A stretch of DNA of 61,489 nucleotides. Origin: Acetobacter sacchari. GTDB taxonomy: Bacteria; Pseudomonadota; Alphaproteobacteria; Acetobacterales; Acetobacteraceae. The translations under genes and the position numbers were made by a program. The notes under the pieces were generated by a model. That model saw only the letters and a list, made by a program, of their open reading frames with translations, had not been told where the DNA came from and made no database searches. The stretch covers positions 1-61,489 of the forward strand of contig NZ_JAFVMF010000021.1 of assembly GCF_017377715.1 (NCBI RefSeq), in the 5' to 3' direction. This document shows, one piece after another, positions 27,797 to 39,578 of the stretch; position 1 is the stretch's first letter, and each line of letters starts with the position of its first letter.

Positions 27797-27927
27797 CTAG
27801 CGCCGATCGTAGATCAAGCCGGCGGCCCCGTTTGGGCGGGGCCAAAAGCGGCCTCGTGGAAGCGCGGGGCGGTCTTGGCCGGTTTCGACATGCCAGCGGG
27901 ATGCTGTTGTCGCGGAGGGAAGTTTAC

Positions 27928-30610
<2,683 letters not shown>

Positions 30611-30624
<14 letters not shown>

Positions 30625-31444
30625 GACCACATCGTTCTCTGACAACCAGGAAAATGCCGGTCCGGTCCCCACCGGGCCGGCTTTTTCTGTTGAAACGGTC
30701 CTTCGGGCCGAATCCATCTGCAAGACGTTCGACGGCCACAGGGTGTTGCGCAACGTCTCGCTGACCGTCGAACGCGGCGAACTTGTGTCGATCATCGGTC
30801 CTTCGGGGTGCGGCAAGTCGACCTTTCTGCGCTGCTTGAATTTTCTTGAAATTCCTGACACCGGCGCAGTCACCATTGCCGACGACAGCATCCGCCGCGA
30901 CGGCGGTCCATGGCGTTCGTCTGACGAGGCGCAGGCGCATCAATTGCGCGCCCATGTCGGGATGGTGTTCCAGTCCTTCAACCTGTTTCCACACCGCACT
31001 GTCCTCGACAACGTGATGCTGGCGCCGCGTGTGGTGAAGCAAGTCGCAGCGTCGGTGATCGAGGCCGAAGCCCGCGACCTGTTGGCCAAGGTGGGGCTGG
31101 AGGCTGCGGCGCTGCGGTATCCCGCAACTCTTTCCGGTGGTCAGCAGCAGCGGGCTGCGATCGCACGGGCGTTGGCAATGCGCCCCGACGTGATGCTGTA
31201 CGACGAGCCGACATCCGCGCTTGATCCTCGGGTCGCGGAAGAGGTGCTGGAGGTCATGCGTGCGCTCGACGGCGAAGGGATGACGCAGATCGTCGTGACT
31301 CACGACATGCGTTTCGCTCGTGCCGCCTCTGACCGCATCGTATTCATGGAAGCTGGTGAGATCGTTGAAATCGGCGATCCGGACGAAATCTGCGTCAATG
31401 CGCGGGATCCCCGCACCCGGGAGTTTCTCGGGGTGTCGCTGTGA
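30611..31444 (+). CDS. Polar amino-acid ABC transporter, ATP-binding subunit
   Basis: An ABC ATPase of the GlnQ/HisP class with Walker [10 protein letters not shown], the Q loop at [13 protein letters not shown], the signature [15 protein letters not shown], Walker [14 protein letters not shown] and switch His in VVTHDM. The start is uncertain: family similarity begins about [14 protein letters not shown] (~30702), but the only usable in-frame start before that is TTG 30611, which overlaps the acnA end and places the acnA terminator inside the coding region. It overlaps the next gene by four bases (GTGA). It powers import by the fused binding protein-permease that follows. Confidence 0.88.
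30656..30686 (+). terminator. Rho-independent terminator of acnA
   Basis: An 11-bp GC-rich stem (GCCGGTCCGGT with ACCGGGCCGGC, one G-T pair), four-base loop and five T follow the acnA stop by about 30 bases. It lies inside the most likely extended frame of the next gene. Confidence 0.85.
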
Positions 31445-33039
31445 CGGCCGTAGCTCACCCGGCCTCGCGTTCGACTCTCCGTCGGTTCGCCCTTTGGGGC
31501 TCGCGTTTGACAGCTCGCGCTAGGGTCCAGGCTCTGGCGCTTCTATTTGTCGCCATGGCGTCCTTGACGCTAGGTCCGGTCGCCAGCGCCGAGGCGCCCT
31601 TGCGATGGGCCTCCGACGGCACGGCCAACGTGCCCTTCACGTTTCACGATCCGGCCGAACAGACCCGGATGGTCGGGTTCGAATACGACATCATGGCCGA
31701 AATTGGCCGCCGCCTGTCGCGCGATACGCAATTCGTCCAGAACGACTGGGACGGCCTGATCCCCGGATTGCAACGCGGCTTTTATGAAATGGTCGCCGAC
31801 GGGATCGAAATGACGCCGGAACATATGGAGGCGCTGGATTTCAGCCGCCCCTATTACGTGACGGCGGAGCGTATCGTCGTACGTCGGGATCAGGCTGGTC
31901 TGGATTCGTTCGAGCGTCTGGGCGGGCATGCGGTCGGGACGATCAAAGACACGCTGGCCGAACGCATGCTGCGTGATCGGTCCGACGTGAAGCTGAGTTC
32001 CTATGACGAGGAATCGAATGCGTTCTCCGATCTGAAGGATGGGCGCCTCGACGCCGTGCTGCTCGACGGTCCGATCGCGCTTTATTATGGCGAGGCCGAT
32101 CCAGCGTTGCGGATCGTCGGCCCCCCGATCGGTCATCTCGCCTACGGCGTCGCGTTCAAGAAGGGCGCCAATCAGGAACTCCGGCGTCACGTCGATCAGG
32201 CGTTGCAGGACATGGTCGCCGATGGGGCCCTGCACCGCATTCTGGCGCGTTGGAACCTGTGGACGCCGGAAATGGTGGAGTGGACGGGCGACCGTACCAA
32301 CCCGAATATCGCTCCGACCGAGTGGGAGCGTTATCTCGCCGCCACCGCTCCGACGCCGGGGTGGGAGGCGTGGTTCTATCGTTATGTCGGTTTCCTGCCG
32401 CTTATCGCGCGGGGCGCCGCGCTGACGCTCGCGGTCTCGGCCTGCGCGATGGTGCTGGCCGTCGGGCTTGGCCTCGCACTGGCGCTGACGCGGCGTTATG
32501 GCCCGGCATGGCTCGCCTCTCTGGCGACGCTCTATGTCGAGATCATCCGCGGCACGCCTTTGCTGATCCAGATACTGTTCATCTTCTATGGTTTGCCAGG
32601 CATAGGAATCCGGTTTTCGCCGTTCGTCGCGGGAGTGCTCGGCCTCGGCCTGAACTACGCAGCCTACGAAGCGGAAAACTATCGCGCTGGACTGCAATCC
32701 GTGGCGCGGGGGCAGATGGAAGCGGCTACAGCGCTCAACATGACTCACGCTCAGGCTCTGCGATATGTTGTGGTGCCGCAGGCTTTCCGCGTCGTCGTGC
32801 CGGTGATGACCAACGACTTTATCTCGCTCCTGAAAGATTCTTCTCTGGTCAGCATCATCACCTTGACCGAGTTGAGCCAGACATATGTCCGGTTGTCCTC
32901 GACCTATTTCGATTATTTCGGTACCGGTCTGATGGTCGGCGCGGCGTATCTGCTGCTCGGTCTGCCTTTCGTGAGGCTGGCGCGTATGGCTGAGAAACGG
33001 CTGGCGGTCAGTGAACGCAACGGGCAGGGGCGGCGCTGA
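31441..33039 (+). CDS. Fused amino-acid-binding protein and ABC permease
   Basis: A 532-residue fusion. After an N-terminal signal or anchor (about residues 28-50) comes a solute-binding domain of family 3 (residues ~53-275, including PFTFHD, VGFEYDIMAEIGRRL, DGIEMTPE and DAVLLDGPIA). It is followed by a HisM/GlnP-type permease domain (~315-525) with the EAA-like loop (ENYRAGLQSVARGQMEAATAL). It starts at GTG 31441 in a four-base overlap with the ATPase gene. The binding domain is thus tethered to the outer face of the permease. Substrate probably glutamine, arginine or another polar amino acid; not resolvable here. Confidence 0.9.
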   Translation: MTAVAHPASRSTLRRFALWGSRLTARARVQALALLFVAMASLTLGPVASAEAPLRWASDGTANVPFTFHDPAEQTRMVGFEYDIMAEIGRRLSRDTQFVQNDWDGLIPGLQRGFYEMVADGIEMTPEHMEALDFSRPYYVTAERIVVRRDQAGLDSFERLGGHAVGTIKDTLAERMLRDRSDVKLSSYDEESNAFSDLKDGRLDAVLLDGPIALYYGEADPALRIVGPPIGHLAYGVAFKKGANQELRRHVDQALQDMVADGALHRILARWNLWTPEMVEWTGDRTNPNIAPTEWERYLAATAPTPGWEAWFYRYVGFLPLIARGAALTLAVSACAMVLAVGLGLALALTRRYGPAWLASLATLYVEIIRGTPLLIQILFIFYGLPGIGIRFSPFVAGVLGLGLNYAAYEAENYRAGLQSVARGQMEAATALNMTHAQALRYVVVPQAFRVVVPVMTNDFISLLKDSSLVSIITLTELSQTYVRLSSTYFDYFGTGLMVGAAYLLLGLPFVRLARMAEKRLAVSERNGQGRR

Positions 33040-33171
33040 TCTCGGGTCTCGCTATGCGTCGCGAACGCGGCCATTGCGTTTTCGGCATGCCGGTCTCTCA
33101 TATCTTCATATTGTGTATGAATGCGGAAGCGGACACGATAGGACACATTTCCTCTCGCCGCGGCATGCCCA

Positions 33172-34068
33172 ATGGATCTTCTTTCAGCTTTACACAGTTT
33201 TGTACGCGTCGCCGCCACAGGCTCCTTTTCTGCGGTGTCCCGCGAGACAGGCGCCAGCCAGCCGACAATCTCGCGCCATATCGCGTTGCTCGAATCGCAT
33301 TACGGCACGACGCTGTTTGCCAGAACGACGCGAAGTCTGATGATGACCGAAGATGGTCGCAGCCTCCTTCCGCACGCATACGAAGTGCTGGAAATTCTGG
33401 AGACGGCGGAGACCGTGCTTGGCCGACGGCGCGCTTCGGTGTCGGGGCTGGTTCGCCTTGGCGTCACGACGGCGTTTGGTCTTTATCTGACGACGCGCAT
33501 CAACGAGCTGCTGCAACGTCAGCCTGAGCTTTCCGTTGAACTGGTGATGCGCGACGGCTTTGGGGATCTGGTCGAGGAAGGTCTCGACCTCGCTATCCGC
33601 GTGGGCGAAATCGCCGAAGGGTCGCTGATTGCGCGCAAACTTGGATCGGTGCACCGCGCTCTTGTCGCGTCCGCGAAGCATTTCACGCCACGCGGAGAAC
33701 TGGAGCACCCGCGCGACCTCGCAGACCAGCATTGCGTCGTCTACACCTACGGAGGTGGGCGTCAGGACTGGCATTTTTCGAACAACGGCGAAGAAAGCGT
33801 GGTTGCGCCGCACACCATATTTCGCGCGAACAGCAGCGAGGCTGCGCTTCATGCGGTGAGCGCGGGCGTCGGCGTTGGGCTTCTGCCTGAATTTCAGGTC
33901 CGGGATCAGATTGCCTCAGGGGAATTGATCCGGGTGCTTCCAAGCTGGGACGTGCCGCCTATGCCGCTTTACGCCGTCCACACAGGCCCTCGCACGCTTC
34001 CGCTGCGCACCCGGACCGTGCTGGATTTTCTCGTGGAAATCTCGAGTTCGATTCTCCGATCGGAGTGA
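33172..34068 (+). CDS. LysR-family transcriptional regulator
   Basis: A 298-residue regulator of the large LysR branch. The N-terminal HTH (DLLSALHSFVRVAATGSFSAVSRETGASQPTISRHIALLE) is followed by LFARTTRSLMMTEDG. The effector-binding domain contains GLVRLGVTTAFG and EEGLDLAIRVGEI and ends with PPMPLYAVHTG. The target is unclear: the amino-acid transporter upstream is on the same strand and the AAA+ unit downstream is convergent, so it may act elsewhere. Confidence 0.9.
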   Translation: MDLLSALHSFVRVAATGSFSAVSRETGASQPTISRHIALLESHYGTTLFARTTRSLMMTEDGRSLLPHAYEVLEILETAETVLGRRRASVSGLVRLGVTTAFGLYLTTRINELLQRQPELSVELVMRDGFGDLVEEGLDLAIRVGEIAEGSLIARKLGSVHRALVASAKHFTPRGELEHPRDLADQHCVVYTYGGGRQDWHFSNNGEESVVAPHTIFRANSSEAALHAVSAGVGVGLLPEFQVRDQIASGELIRVLPSWDVPPMPLYAVHTGPRTLPLRTRTVLDFLVEISSSILRSE

Positions 34069-34103
34069 TGCTGCCTTAAACGCCGGCTCCGGAGCGTCGG
34101 ATA

Positions 34104-35093
34104 TCAGCCTTCGTGATATCCGGGGTCCTTGGAGCCTGGGCGCGGGTCGTCGCTCGGCTGCAGTTTGCCGTTATAGCCGTTGAGCAACGTCGGGGACCAC
34201 GCGACGATCCAGTCGTTCACCTGCTTGACGAAGCGGCCCGCGAACGGCGACAGCCCGATGCCCTGTTTGGACCAGTCGGCGAGAATGGTGCTCAGCTTCG
34301 TTTCGCCACGTTCAGCCGGGCTGATGGCTGTCGCCACGGCCTGAAGATTGACGCTGCCGTCCTTGCCTCGGACGATGTGCGCCCAAGTCGCCACCACCAT
34401 GACCGTAGGCATCGGGAAGCCGAGCACACGCAGCCGCTCGAAGGCGAGGTTGAGGTCCGGCGCGGGAACCGTGACGTTAGGACCAAGCATCATCGGTCCG
34501 GTGGACACGCAATCCGTCACGCCGGGCGCTGGCGTGGTCAGGCGATTCATATACGCGGCGTCGTCGTGGCACGTTGGTTGCAGTGAGCCGGACTGATCCT
34601 TGGGTATAGCCGCGGTGCTTGCGCTGGCGATGACCACGCCGGTGACGACGCCGCGGTCCGTGCGCACGAACACGTTGCTGAGTATCTCGCCATGTGCGCC
34701 GATCTGCGTCGACAGGACCGGATGCCATGTTCCTGCGGGAAGCGGCAACTGACGCCCGGCGAAGGGAACGATGTCGTGCAGGTCTGTGTCGATGGGCGGC
34801 GCGGATGACGTTGCAGGCACGCCGCCGGACTGCGCGCCGGGAGGAGCAGCTCCGCCCGGACCCGGCGCCGCCGTTCCGCTCCCGCCTGCGTCGTCGCCAT
34901 CGGCGGCGGGAGCCGCCGGAGCGTCGCGGCCAAGCATATGGTCAATATAATGTGTGACGGTATGGAGGCGAGGAACCGTGCGCAACAGCCAGGCAGCCGG
35001 GTAAAACAGCGCGACGATCATAAAGAAGATTGTTGCGAAGAGAGCCGTTCGCCACAGAGGCGCGCGAACCCATAAACGTGAAGCGGCGGACAT
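34104..35093 (-). CDS. Bitopic periplasmic protein of unknown family (AAA+ unit, third gene)
   Basis: A 329-residue protein I do not recognise. One membrane helix (about residues 18-37, FATIFFMIVALFYPAAWLL) precedes a low-complexity Ala/Gly/Pro linker (~55-100, many GG and PG steps). A predicted periplasmic domain follows from DIVPFAGRQLPLP to the end, with two Cys (in TCHDDAAY and TDCVSTG) that could form a disulfide. Segments such as SNVFVRTDRGVVTGVV and LRVLGFPMPTVMVVATWAHI look globular. Its start is 22 bases after the AAA+ ATPase stop, so the two are in one operon. It might contact ATPase-driven machinery through its short cytoplasmic tail; that is inference. Confidence 0.7.
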   Translation of the reverse strand: MSAASRLWVRAPLWRTALFATIFFMIVALFYPAAWLLRTVPRLHTVTHYIDHMLGRDAPAAPAADGDDAGGSGTAAPGPGGAAPPGAQSGGVPATSSAPPIDTDLHDIVPFAGRQLPLPAGTWHPVLSTQIGAHGEILSNVFVRTDRGVVTGVVIASASTAAIPKDQSGSLQPTCHDDAAYMNRLTTPAPGVTDCVSTGPMMLGPNVTVPAPDLNLAFERLRVLGFPMPTVMVVATWAHIVRGKDGSVNLQAVATAISPAERGETKLSTILADWSKQGIGLSPFAGRFVKQVNDWIVAWSPTLLNGYNGKLQPSDDPRPGSKDPGYHEG

Positions 35094-35115
35094 AGGTCAG
35101 ATCGGAGCCATCGTG

Positions 35116-36387
35116 TCAGGGCGTCAGATAGGCGCGATTGGGAGAAACGGGGTCGGCGGCAATCTGCGCAGTGACGCCTTCATCTTCTTTGACGATGCGC
35201 ACCATCTTTGCGCCCTGCTGCCGCGCAACGATCAGGGATTCGCTGATCATGTCTTCGATCGAACGCACGAGGTCGCGCGCGGAGGCGGCGTCGCCCATGC
35301 GGCTCTGCCTGCGCATCACGTCAATCAGCAACGCCGGATCGATGCCGCCGGTCTCAACCTTCAGGCCGTAGCTCTCGATCATCGTCTCGATTTCGAGTGC
35401 GGAGACGCGGGCGATGTCGAGGCCTTTGAGGGCCCGGAAGACGAAGATGCGATCGAGACGGTTCAGCACTTCCGGCGCGAACCCGGCCTGCCGCAGCGCC
35501 TCGACCGATTCTGCGCGCATACGGTCCGGATCGTCGACCAGGCGATCCGCGATTTCGGTCAGCGCTTCGGTTGCGATGTTGGAAGTCAGGACGAAGATCG
35601 CTCGCACTGTGGAAACCTGCGCGCCTGTCGACGCCTCCGTGACGTGACCGTCGTTCCATGCGGTGAGGAATTTCTTGAAGACGTCGGGGTGCGCCTTTTC
35701 GATTTCGTCAAGCAACACGACAGCGTCCGGCTTTTCCTTCAGGCCGCCGGTCAGCTTGCCGTAGGTATCGGAACCCACATACCCTTTAGGGGAGCCGAAA
35801 AGCTGCGTCGCAGCGTGCGGGCTGCTCATCTGCGTCATGTCGAAATGCAGCAGCGGGCGCTCGAGCTGTTTGGCGAGCTGTTTGGCGAGGTACGTCTTGC
35901 CTGTGCCCGGAGGCCCGGCCAGCAGGAAGATTCCGACTGGCTTGCCGCGCACCTGCAGGGCGAGGCGGCGGCGGAGCTGACCCGCCATATCCTCACAGAC
36001 CTGATCCTGTCCGATGACGCGGGCGCGCAGATTGGCGGCCAGCTCCTCGGCGTCGATGGTTGTTTCCCGCTGTTCTCGGGCCATCATTTCTTCAAGAGCG
36101 TTGCGGTTGGTCAATCGAGCCAGAACGTCCATCATCCACCCCCGTCTGCGAAGAAGCCCGCGACGCGCCATTCGCTCGGCGCGCGTTTCGAACAACAGTC
36201 CCGCAATGGTAAAAAATCCGCCGACAGCCGCCAGCACCGGCCACGCGGGCTCGCACCATTTCATGAAATGGTCGAGGCTGGCGAGCGAAAGATGCAGGCT
36301 CGCCGCAGCCTGAAGGCTGGCCAGTATCAGAAAGATGACCATCATAACCGGCATGAACCGGTTAAGCGCGGGAAGCAGGCCCTTCAT
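35116..36387 (-). CDS. Membrane-anchored Clp/HSP100-type AAA+ ATPase
   Basis: A 423-residue protein. Two membrane segments (about residues 12-32 and 48-66) precede a single AAA+ module of the ClpA/ClpB D2 type. Walker A is GPPGTGKT (158-165), the pore loop KGYVG (201-205), Walker B VVLLDEIE (223-230), sensor 1 the Asn of LTSN (270) and the arginine finger the Arg of APEVLNR (310), followed by a sensor-2 region (ARDLVRSIEDM). The N-terminal and first AAA modules of HSP100 proteins are absent, and I see no clear ClpP-binding IGL/F loop. It probably assembles as a membrane-bound hexamer that pulls on or remodels a substrate, with the two flanking bitopic proteins as partners. This domain order is unusual. 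Confidence 0.82.
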   Translation of the reverse strand: MKGLLPALNRFMPVMMVIFLILASLQAAASLHLSLASLDHFMKWCEPAWPVLAAVGGFFTIAGLLFETRAERMARRGLLRRRGWMMDVLARLTNRNALEEMMAREQRETTIDAEELAANLRARVIGQDQVCEDMAGQLRRRLALQVRGKPVGIFLLAGPPGTGKTYLAKQLAKQLERPLLHFDMTQMSSPHAATQLFGSPKGYVGSDTYGKLTGGLKEKPDAVVLLDEIEKAHPDVFKKFLTAWNDGHVTEASTGAQVSTVRAIFVLTSNIATEALTEIADRLVDDPDRMRAESVEALRQAGFAPEVLNRLDRIFVFRALKGLDIARVSALEIETMIESYGLKVETGGIDPALLIDVMRRQSRMGDAASARDLVRSIEDMISESLIVARQQGAKMVRIVKEDEGVTAQIAADPVSPNRAYLTP

Positions 36388-36494
36388 ATCATATTATCCC
36401 GGTCTTGCGGCGCAGAATCATCGGGTCGCGCGGCGCTATGGCCTCGTACGTCCAAACAATGATGCAGCGTGAAAAGCTCAATGGAACACCGCGT

Positions 36495-37076
36495 TCATTG
36501 CGCGACCACGGTCATGGTCAGGTACTCGTCGCGATGAATGGTCGGCAGCAATGTTGGTCCGAGCACCGTCAGCGCGCCGGGCTGCATGCCCGTCACGCCG
36601 GGGTCCGATACCGGGGAGATCTGCACTTCGCCGCTGATAAGGATCGGGAGGACGACGGAGACAGGATTCTGTGACAGCGTGACCATTTTCGTTATGACGC
36701 CTGACTGAACCGACACTACGCCGCCCGCTCCGCTGGCGTCGAAGATGGGCATCGTGACCAGCCGATATTCACGCCGCTTGATTCCCGCAAGGATTCGCGC
36801 CTGATCGCTGGCGGAATAGCCTGCGCTTTGCAGCGCCTGCTCAGCATGTTCAGGCGCGATCAGCGCGAATTCCGCGCCGAACGTGAGCTGCCGCCCGGCG
36901 GGTTGCGCCGTTTTTTCCTGCTGCTGTGCGGCGGGCCTGCTTGCGTGGTTTAACCACGCGCCGCCGCCAGCGATCAGCGTGATGCCTGCGACCGCCGCGA
37001 CGAGCACGCGCAACCCGGACGAGCTCGTCTCGGTCTGCGGTTGTAATTCACGGAGGGGGTCGGGGCCCTGATTCAT
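36495..37076 (-). CDS. Bitopic periplasmic protein of unknown family (AAA+ unit, first gene)
   Basis: A protein of about 193 residues from ATG 37076 (MNQGPDPLREL). A short cytoplasmic tail is followed by one membrane helix (about residues 23-43, LRVLVAAVAGITLIAGGGAWL) and a periplasmic domain with RREYRLVTMPIFDASG, VVSVQSGVITKMV and VSVVLPILISGEVQI segments, predicted mostly beta. I do not recognise the family. It is followed after 107 bases by the AAA+ ATPase gene on the same strand. The layout suggests a membrane complex with cytoplasmic ATPase and periplasmic partner domains. Confidence 0.68.
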   Translation of the reverse strand: MNQGPDPLRELQPQTETSSSGLRVLVAAVAGITLIAGGGAWLNHASRPAAQQQEKTAQPAGRQLTFGAEFALIAPEHAEQALQSAGYSASDQARILAGIKRREYRLVTMPIFDASGAGGVVSVQSGVITKMVTLSQNPVSVVLPILISGEVQISPVSDPGVTGMQPGALTVLGPTLLPTIHRDEYLTMTVVAQ

Positions 37077-37281
37077 GGCGCTTATGAGACATCTTGCCCC
37101 CGGAAGGCGCAAGGGATTTACCTCTAAAATGGGCGTAACGTGACGTATCGAAGCGAATCTTATCCGCCAAGGTTCACGGCGCTTCAGGTCTCGGCGTGGC
37201 TCGTTCGGCGGATGGTTCTTGCGGTTGGAGGACTTATCGCCTACATTAACGGAATTCCTTTCATCTTCCGCTTTTTTGGGG

Positions 37282-37306
37282 GGTGGCCGTTTTGGCCGCC
37301 TTTTTT
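37282..37306 (+). terminator. Terminator/attenuator-like hairpin at the start of the rimP operon
   Basis: GGTGGCC (37282-37288) pairs with GGCCGCC (37294-37300) around GTTTT, with one G-T pair, and is followed by six T. It ends four bases before the TTG 37310 start proposed for rimP. No plus-strand gene lies upstream, so it would act on the operon's own leader. Confidence 0.6.
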
Positions 37307-37309
37307 GTT

Positions 37310-37924
37310 TTGGACGAAGATCTCTCTACGCACACTGGCCTTGAGGCGCGAATCGCGGCTCTTATCGCGCCGACGCTCGTCGATCTCGGGTACGAAATCG
37401 TGCGCGTCGCCGTGCTCGGTCGTGACGTGCCGACGGTTCAGATCATGGCGGATCGTGCGGACGGCTCGCAAATCACAGTCGATGACTGTGAGCAGATCAG
37501 CCATGCGGTCGGAGCCGTCCTCGACGTCGAGGACCCGATTCCGGGCAATTGGACCCTTGAAGTTTCCTCGGCCGGGATCGACCGTCCGCTGACGCGCGTC
37601 AAGGACTGGGTGCGTTTTGCCGGACATCTGGCGAAGGCGGAGGTCAATATCCCCGTCAACGGTCGGCGTCGCTTCTCGGGTGTAGTGCTTGGGGGCGATG
37701 AGGCTGGCGGTCGCCTGCGGCTGGACGACGGTAGCGAGGTGGTTCTGCCTTTCGCAGAACTGCGCAAGGCCAAGCTGATTCTCACCGATGCGCTCATCGA
37801 TGCGGCGCAGCGCGAGGCTGGCGTTGAGCCTGAGGGCGAGGCCGAGACGTCTGAGGACGTGAGTTCAGCGGCAGCGCCCACAGGGCGCAGTCGCCAGAAG
37901 AAGCCGGGCGCCCGTCGGCACTGA
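37310..37924 (+). CDS. rimP: Ribosome maturation factor RimP
   Basis: Needed for maturation of the 30S subunit. The N-terminal domain has the pattern [24 protein letters not shown] and [36 protein letters not shown], all standard RimP blocks, followed by the C-terminal SH3-like domain. The start is uncertain. TTG 37310 gives 204 residues but lies just after a terminator-like hairpin with no good ribosome site. GTG 37283, within that hairpin and after a run of G, would give 213 residues. It is the first gene of rimP-nusA-ylxR-infB-rbfA. Confidence 0.9.
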   Translation: MDEDLSTHTGLEARIAALIAPTLVDLGYEIVRVAVLGRDVPTVQIMADRADGSQITVDDCEQISHAVGAVLDVEDPIPGNWTLEVSSAGIDRPLTRVKDWVRFAGHLAKAEVNIPVNGRRRFSGVVLGGDEAGGRLRLDDGSEVVLPFAELRKAKLILTDALIDAAQREAGVEPEGEAETSEDVSSAAAPTGRSRQKKPGARRH

Positions 37925-38018
37925 AACCCGGGTGACCGGAGGCTCGGCCGTGACTGCGGCGCGTCTCCGGATGTATGAATTTGGGCCGTTCGGTCTGTGT
38001 GTGGAGTGCTGAAGAGTC

Positions 38019-39578
38019 ATGGACACCTCCGTTTCCCGTCCTGAGCTGCTGCTGGTGGCAGACGCCGTCGCGCGTGAAAAGCTGATCGATCGCGACGAGG
38101 TTCTCGAGGCGATGGAGCAGGCCATCCAGAAAGCCGGCCGCGCCAAATACGGTCACGAGAAGGACATCCGCGCGACGATCGATCGTCGTTCGGGGGAGGT
38201 TCGTCTGTCGCGCTGGACTGAGGCTGTTGAGGTCGTCGAGAACGAAGAGACTCAGATCCCGCTGCACATCGCGCGCAAGTTCAAGCCGGAAATCCAGCTG
38301 GGCGAGCATCTGGTCGACCCGCTCCCGCCGATCGACTTCGGCCGTATCTCCGCGCAGACCGCCAAGCAGGTGATCGTGCAGCGCGTGCGTGAGTATGAAC
38401 GCAAGCGCCAGTATGACGAATTCAAGGACCGCGTGGGCGAGATCGTCAATGGAACGGTCAAGCGCACCGAGTACGGCAACCTTATGGTCGAGATCGGCTC
38501 CGCCGAGGCGCTGCTGCGTCGCGACGAGTTGATCCCGCGCGAGGCGTTCCGCAACTCCGACCGCGTGCGCGCCTACATCTACGATGTGCGTGACGAGCCG
38601 CGCGGCCCGCAGATTTTTCTTTCCCGCACCCACCCTGCGTTTCTTGCGAAGCTGTTCGCGCAGGAAGTGCCGGAAATCTATGACGGCATCATTGAGATCA
38701 AGGCCGTGGCCCGCGATCCGGGTTCACGCGCCAAGATGGCCGTCATTTCCCGAGACGCCTCCATCGATCCGGTCGGCGCTTGCGTCGGTATGAGGGGTTC
38801 GCGCGTGCAGGCCGTTGTCGCGGAACTGCAGGGCGAGAAGATCGACATCATTCCCTGGAGCCCGCAGGCAGCGACCTTCGTGGTCAACGCGCTGGCTCCT
38901 GCCGAAGTGTCGAAGGTCGTCATGGACGAAGAGGCCGGTCGTGTTGAGGTCGTGGTGCCCGACGAGCAACTCAGTCTCGCCATCGGTCGTCGCGGTCAGA
39001 ACGTACGTCTGGCGAGCCAGCTGACGCGTTGGGACATCGATATTCTGACCGAGGCCGAGGAGTCGGAGCGTCGTCAGGAAGAGTTCCGTCGCCGGTCCGC
39101 GCTGTTCGTGGAGGCGCTGGACGTGGACGACGTCATCGCCGGCCTGTTGGTGACCGAGGGCTTCAACACGATCGAGGAACTCGCCTACGCCGAGCAGGAC
39201 GAGCTGATCGGCATTGAAGGCTTCGACGACTCGGTGGTCGAGGAACTCGTGCGTCGTGCGGAGACCTATCTGGCGCAGAAAGAACAGGAACTGGACGACA
39301 AGCGCGTCGCGTTGGGCGTGTCCGACGATATCGTGGCGCTGAATGCGTTCACCAACCAGATGCTCGTGGCGCTTGGTGAAAAGGGCGTGAAGACGCTCGA
39401 CGATCTGGCGGATCTGGCGGGCGACGAGCTGATCGAAATCCTCGGGACCGACTCGATCGACGAGGAAACGGCCAACGAGATTATCATGATGGCGCGCGCG
39501 CACTGGTTCGAGGGTGAAGACGGCGCCACAGTTGCTGGCGAGTCGGGGGAGGCTTCTTCTGAGCACGAACCCCAATGA
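38019..39578 (+). CDS. nusA: Transcription termination/antitermination factor NusA
   Basis: Binds RNA polymerase and modulates pausing, termination and antitermination. It has 519 residues. The NusA N-terminal domain (ELLLVADAVAREKLIDRDEVLEAME) is followed by an S1 domain (VGEIVNGTVKRTEYGNLMVEIG) and two KH domains (VGACVGMRGSRVQAVVAEL and LAIGRRGQNVRLAS). Two C-terminal acidic helix-hairpin-helix repeats (GFNTIEELAYAEQDELIGIEGF and KTLDDLADLAGDELIEILG) resemble the E. coli AR1/AR2 region. The gap of 94 bases after rimP and the overlap with the next gene support an operon. Confidence 0.96.
   Translation: MDTSVSRPELLLVADAVAREKLIDRDEVLEAMEQAIQKAGRAKYGHEKDIRATIDRRSGEVRLSRWTEAVEVVENEETQIPLHIARKFKPEIQLGEHLVDPLPPIDFGRISAQTAKQVIVQRVREYERKRQYDEFKDRVGEIVNGTVKRTEYGNLMVEIGSAEALLRRDELIPREAFRNSDRVRAYIYDVRDEPRGPQIFLSRTHPAFLAKLFAQEVPEIYDGIIEIKAVARDPGSRAKMAVISRDASIDPVGACVGMRGSRVQAVVAELQGEKIDIIPWSPQAATFVVNALAPAEVSKVVMDEEAGRVEVVVPDEQLSLAIGRRGQNVRLASQLTRWDIDILTEAEESERRQEEFRRRSALFVEALDVDDVIAGLLVTEGFNTIEELAYAEQDELIGIEGFDDSVVEELVRRAETYLAQKEQELDDKRVALGVSDDIVALNAFTNQMLVALGEKGVKTLDDLADLAGDELIEILGTDSIDEETANEIIMMARAHWFEGEDGATVAGESGEASSEHEPQ

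Noticed and set aside
34098..34122. CGGATATCA/TGATATCCG hairpin at the end of the AAA+ unit as a terminator
   Set aside because: It lies partly inside the coding end of the last gene and has no T-tract in either direction.
37140..37592. Open frame starting in the rimP leader with hydrophobic residues
   Set aside because: It runs into rimP in another frame and changes to Arg/Ser-rich shadow sequence; no ribosome site supports it. The leader hairpin is a better explanation.
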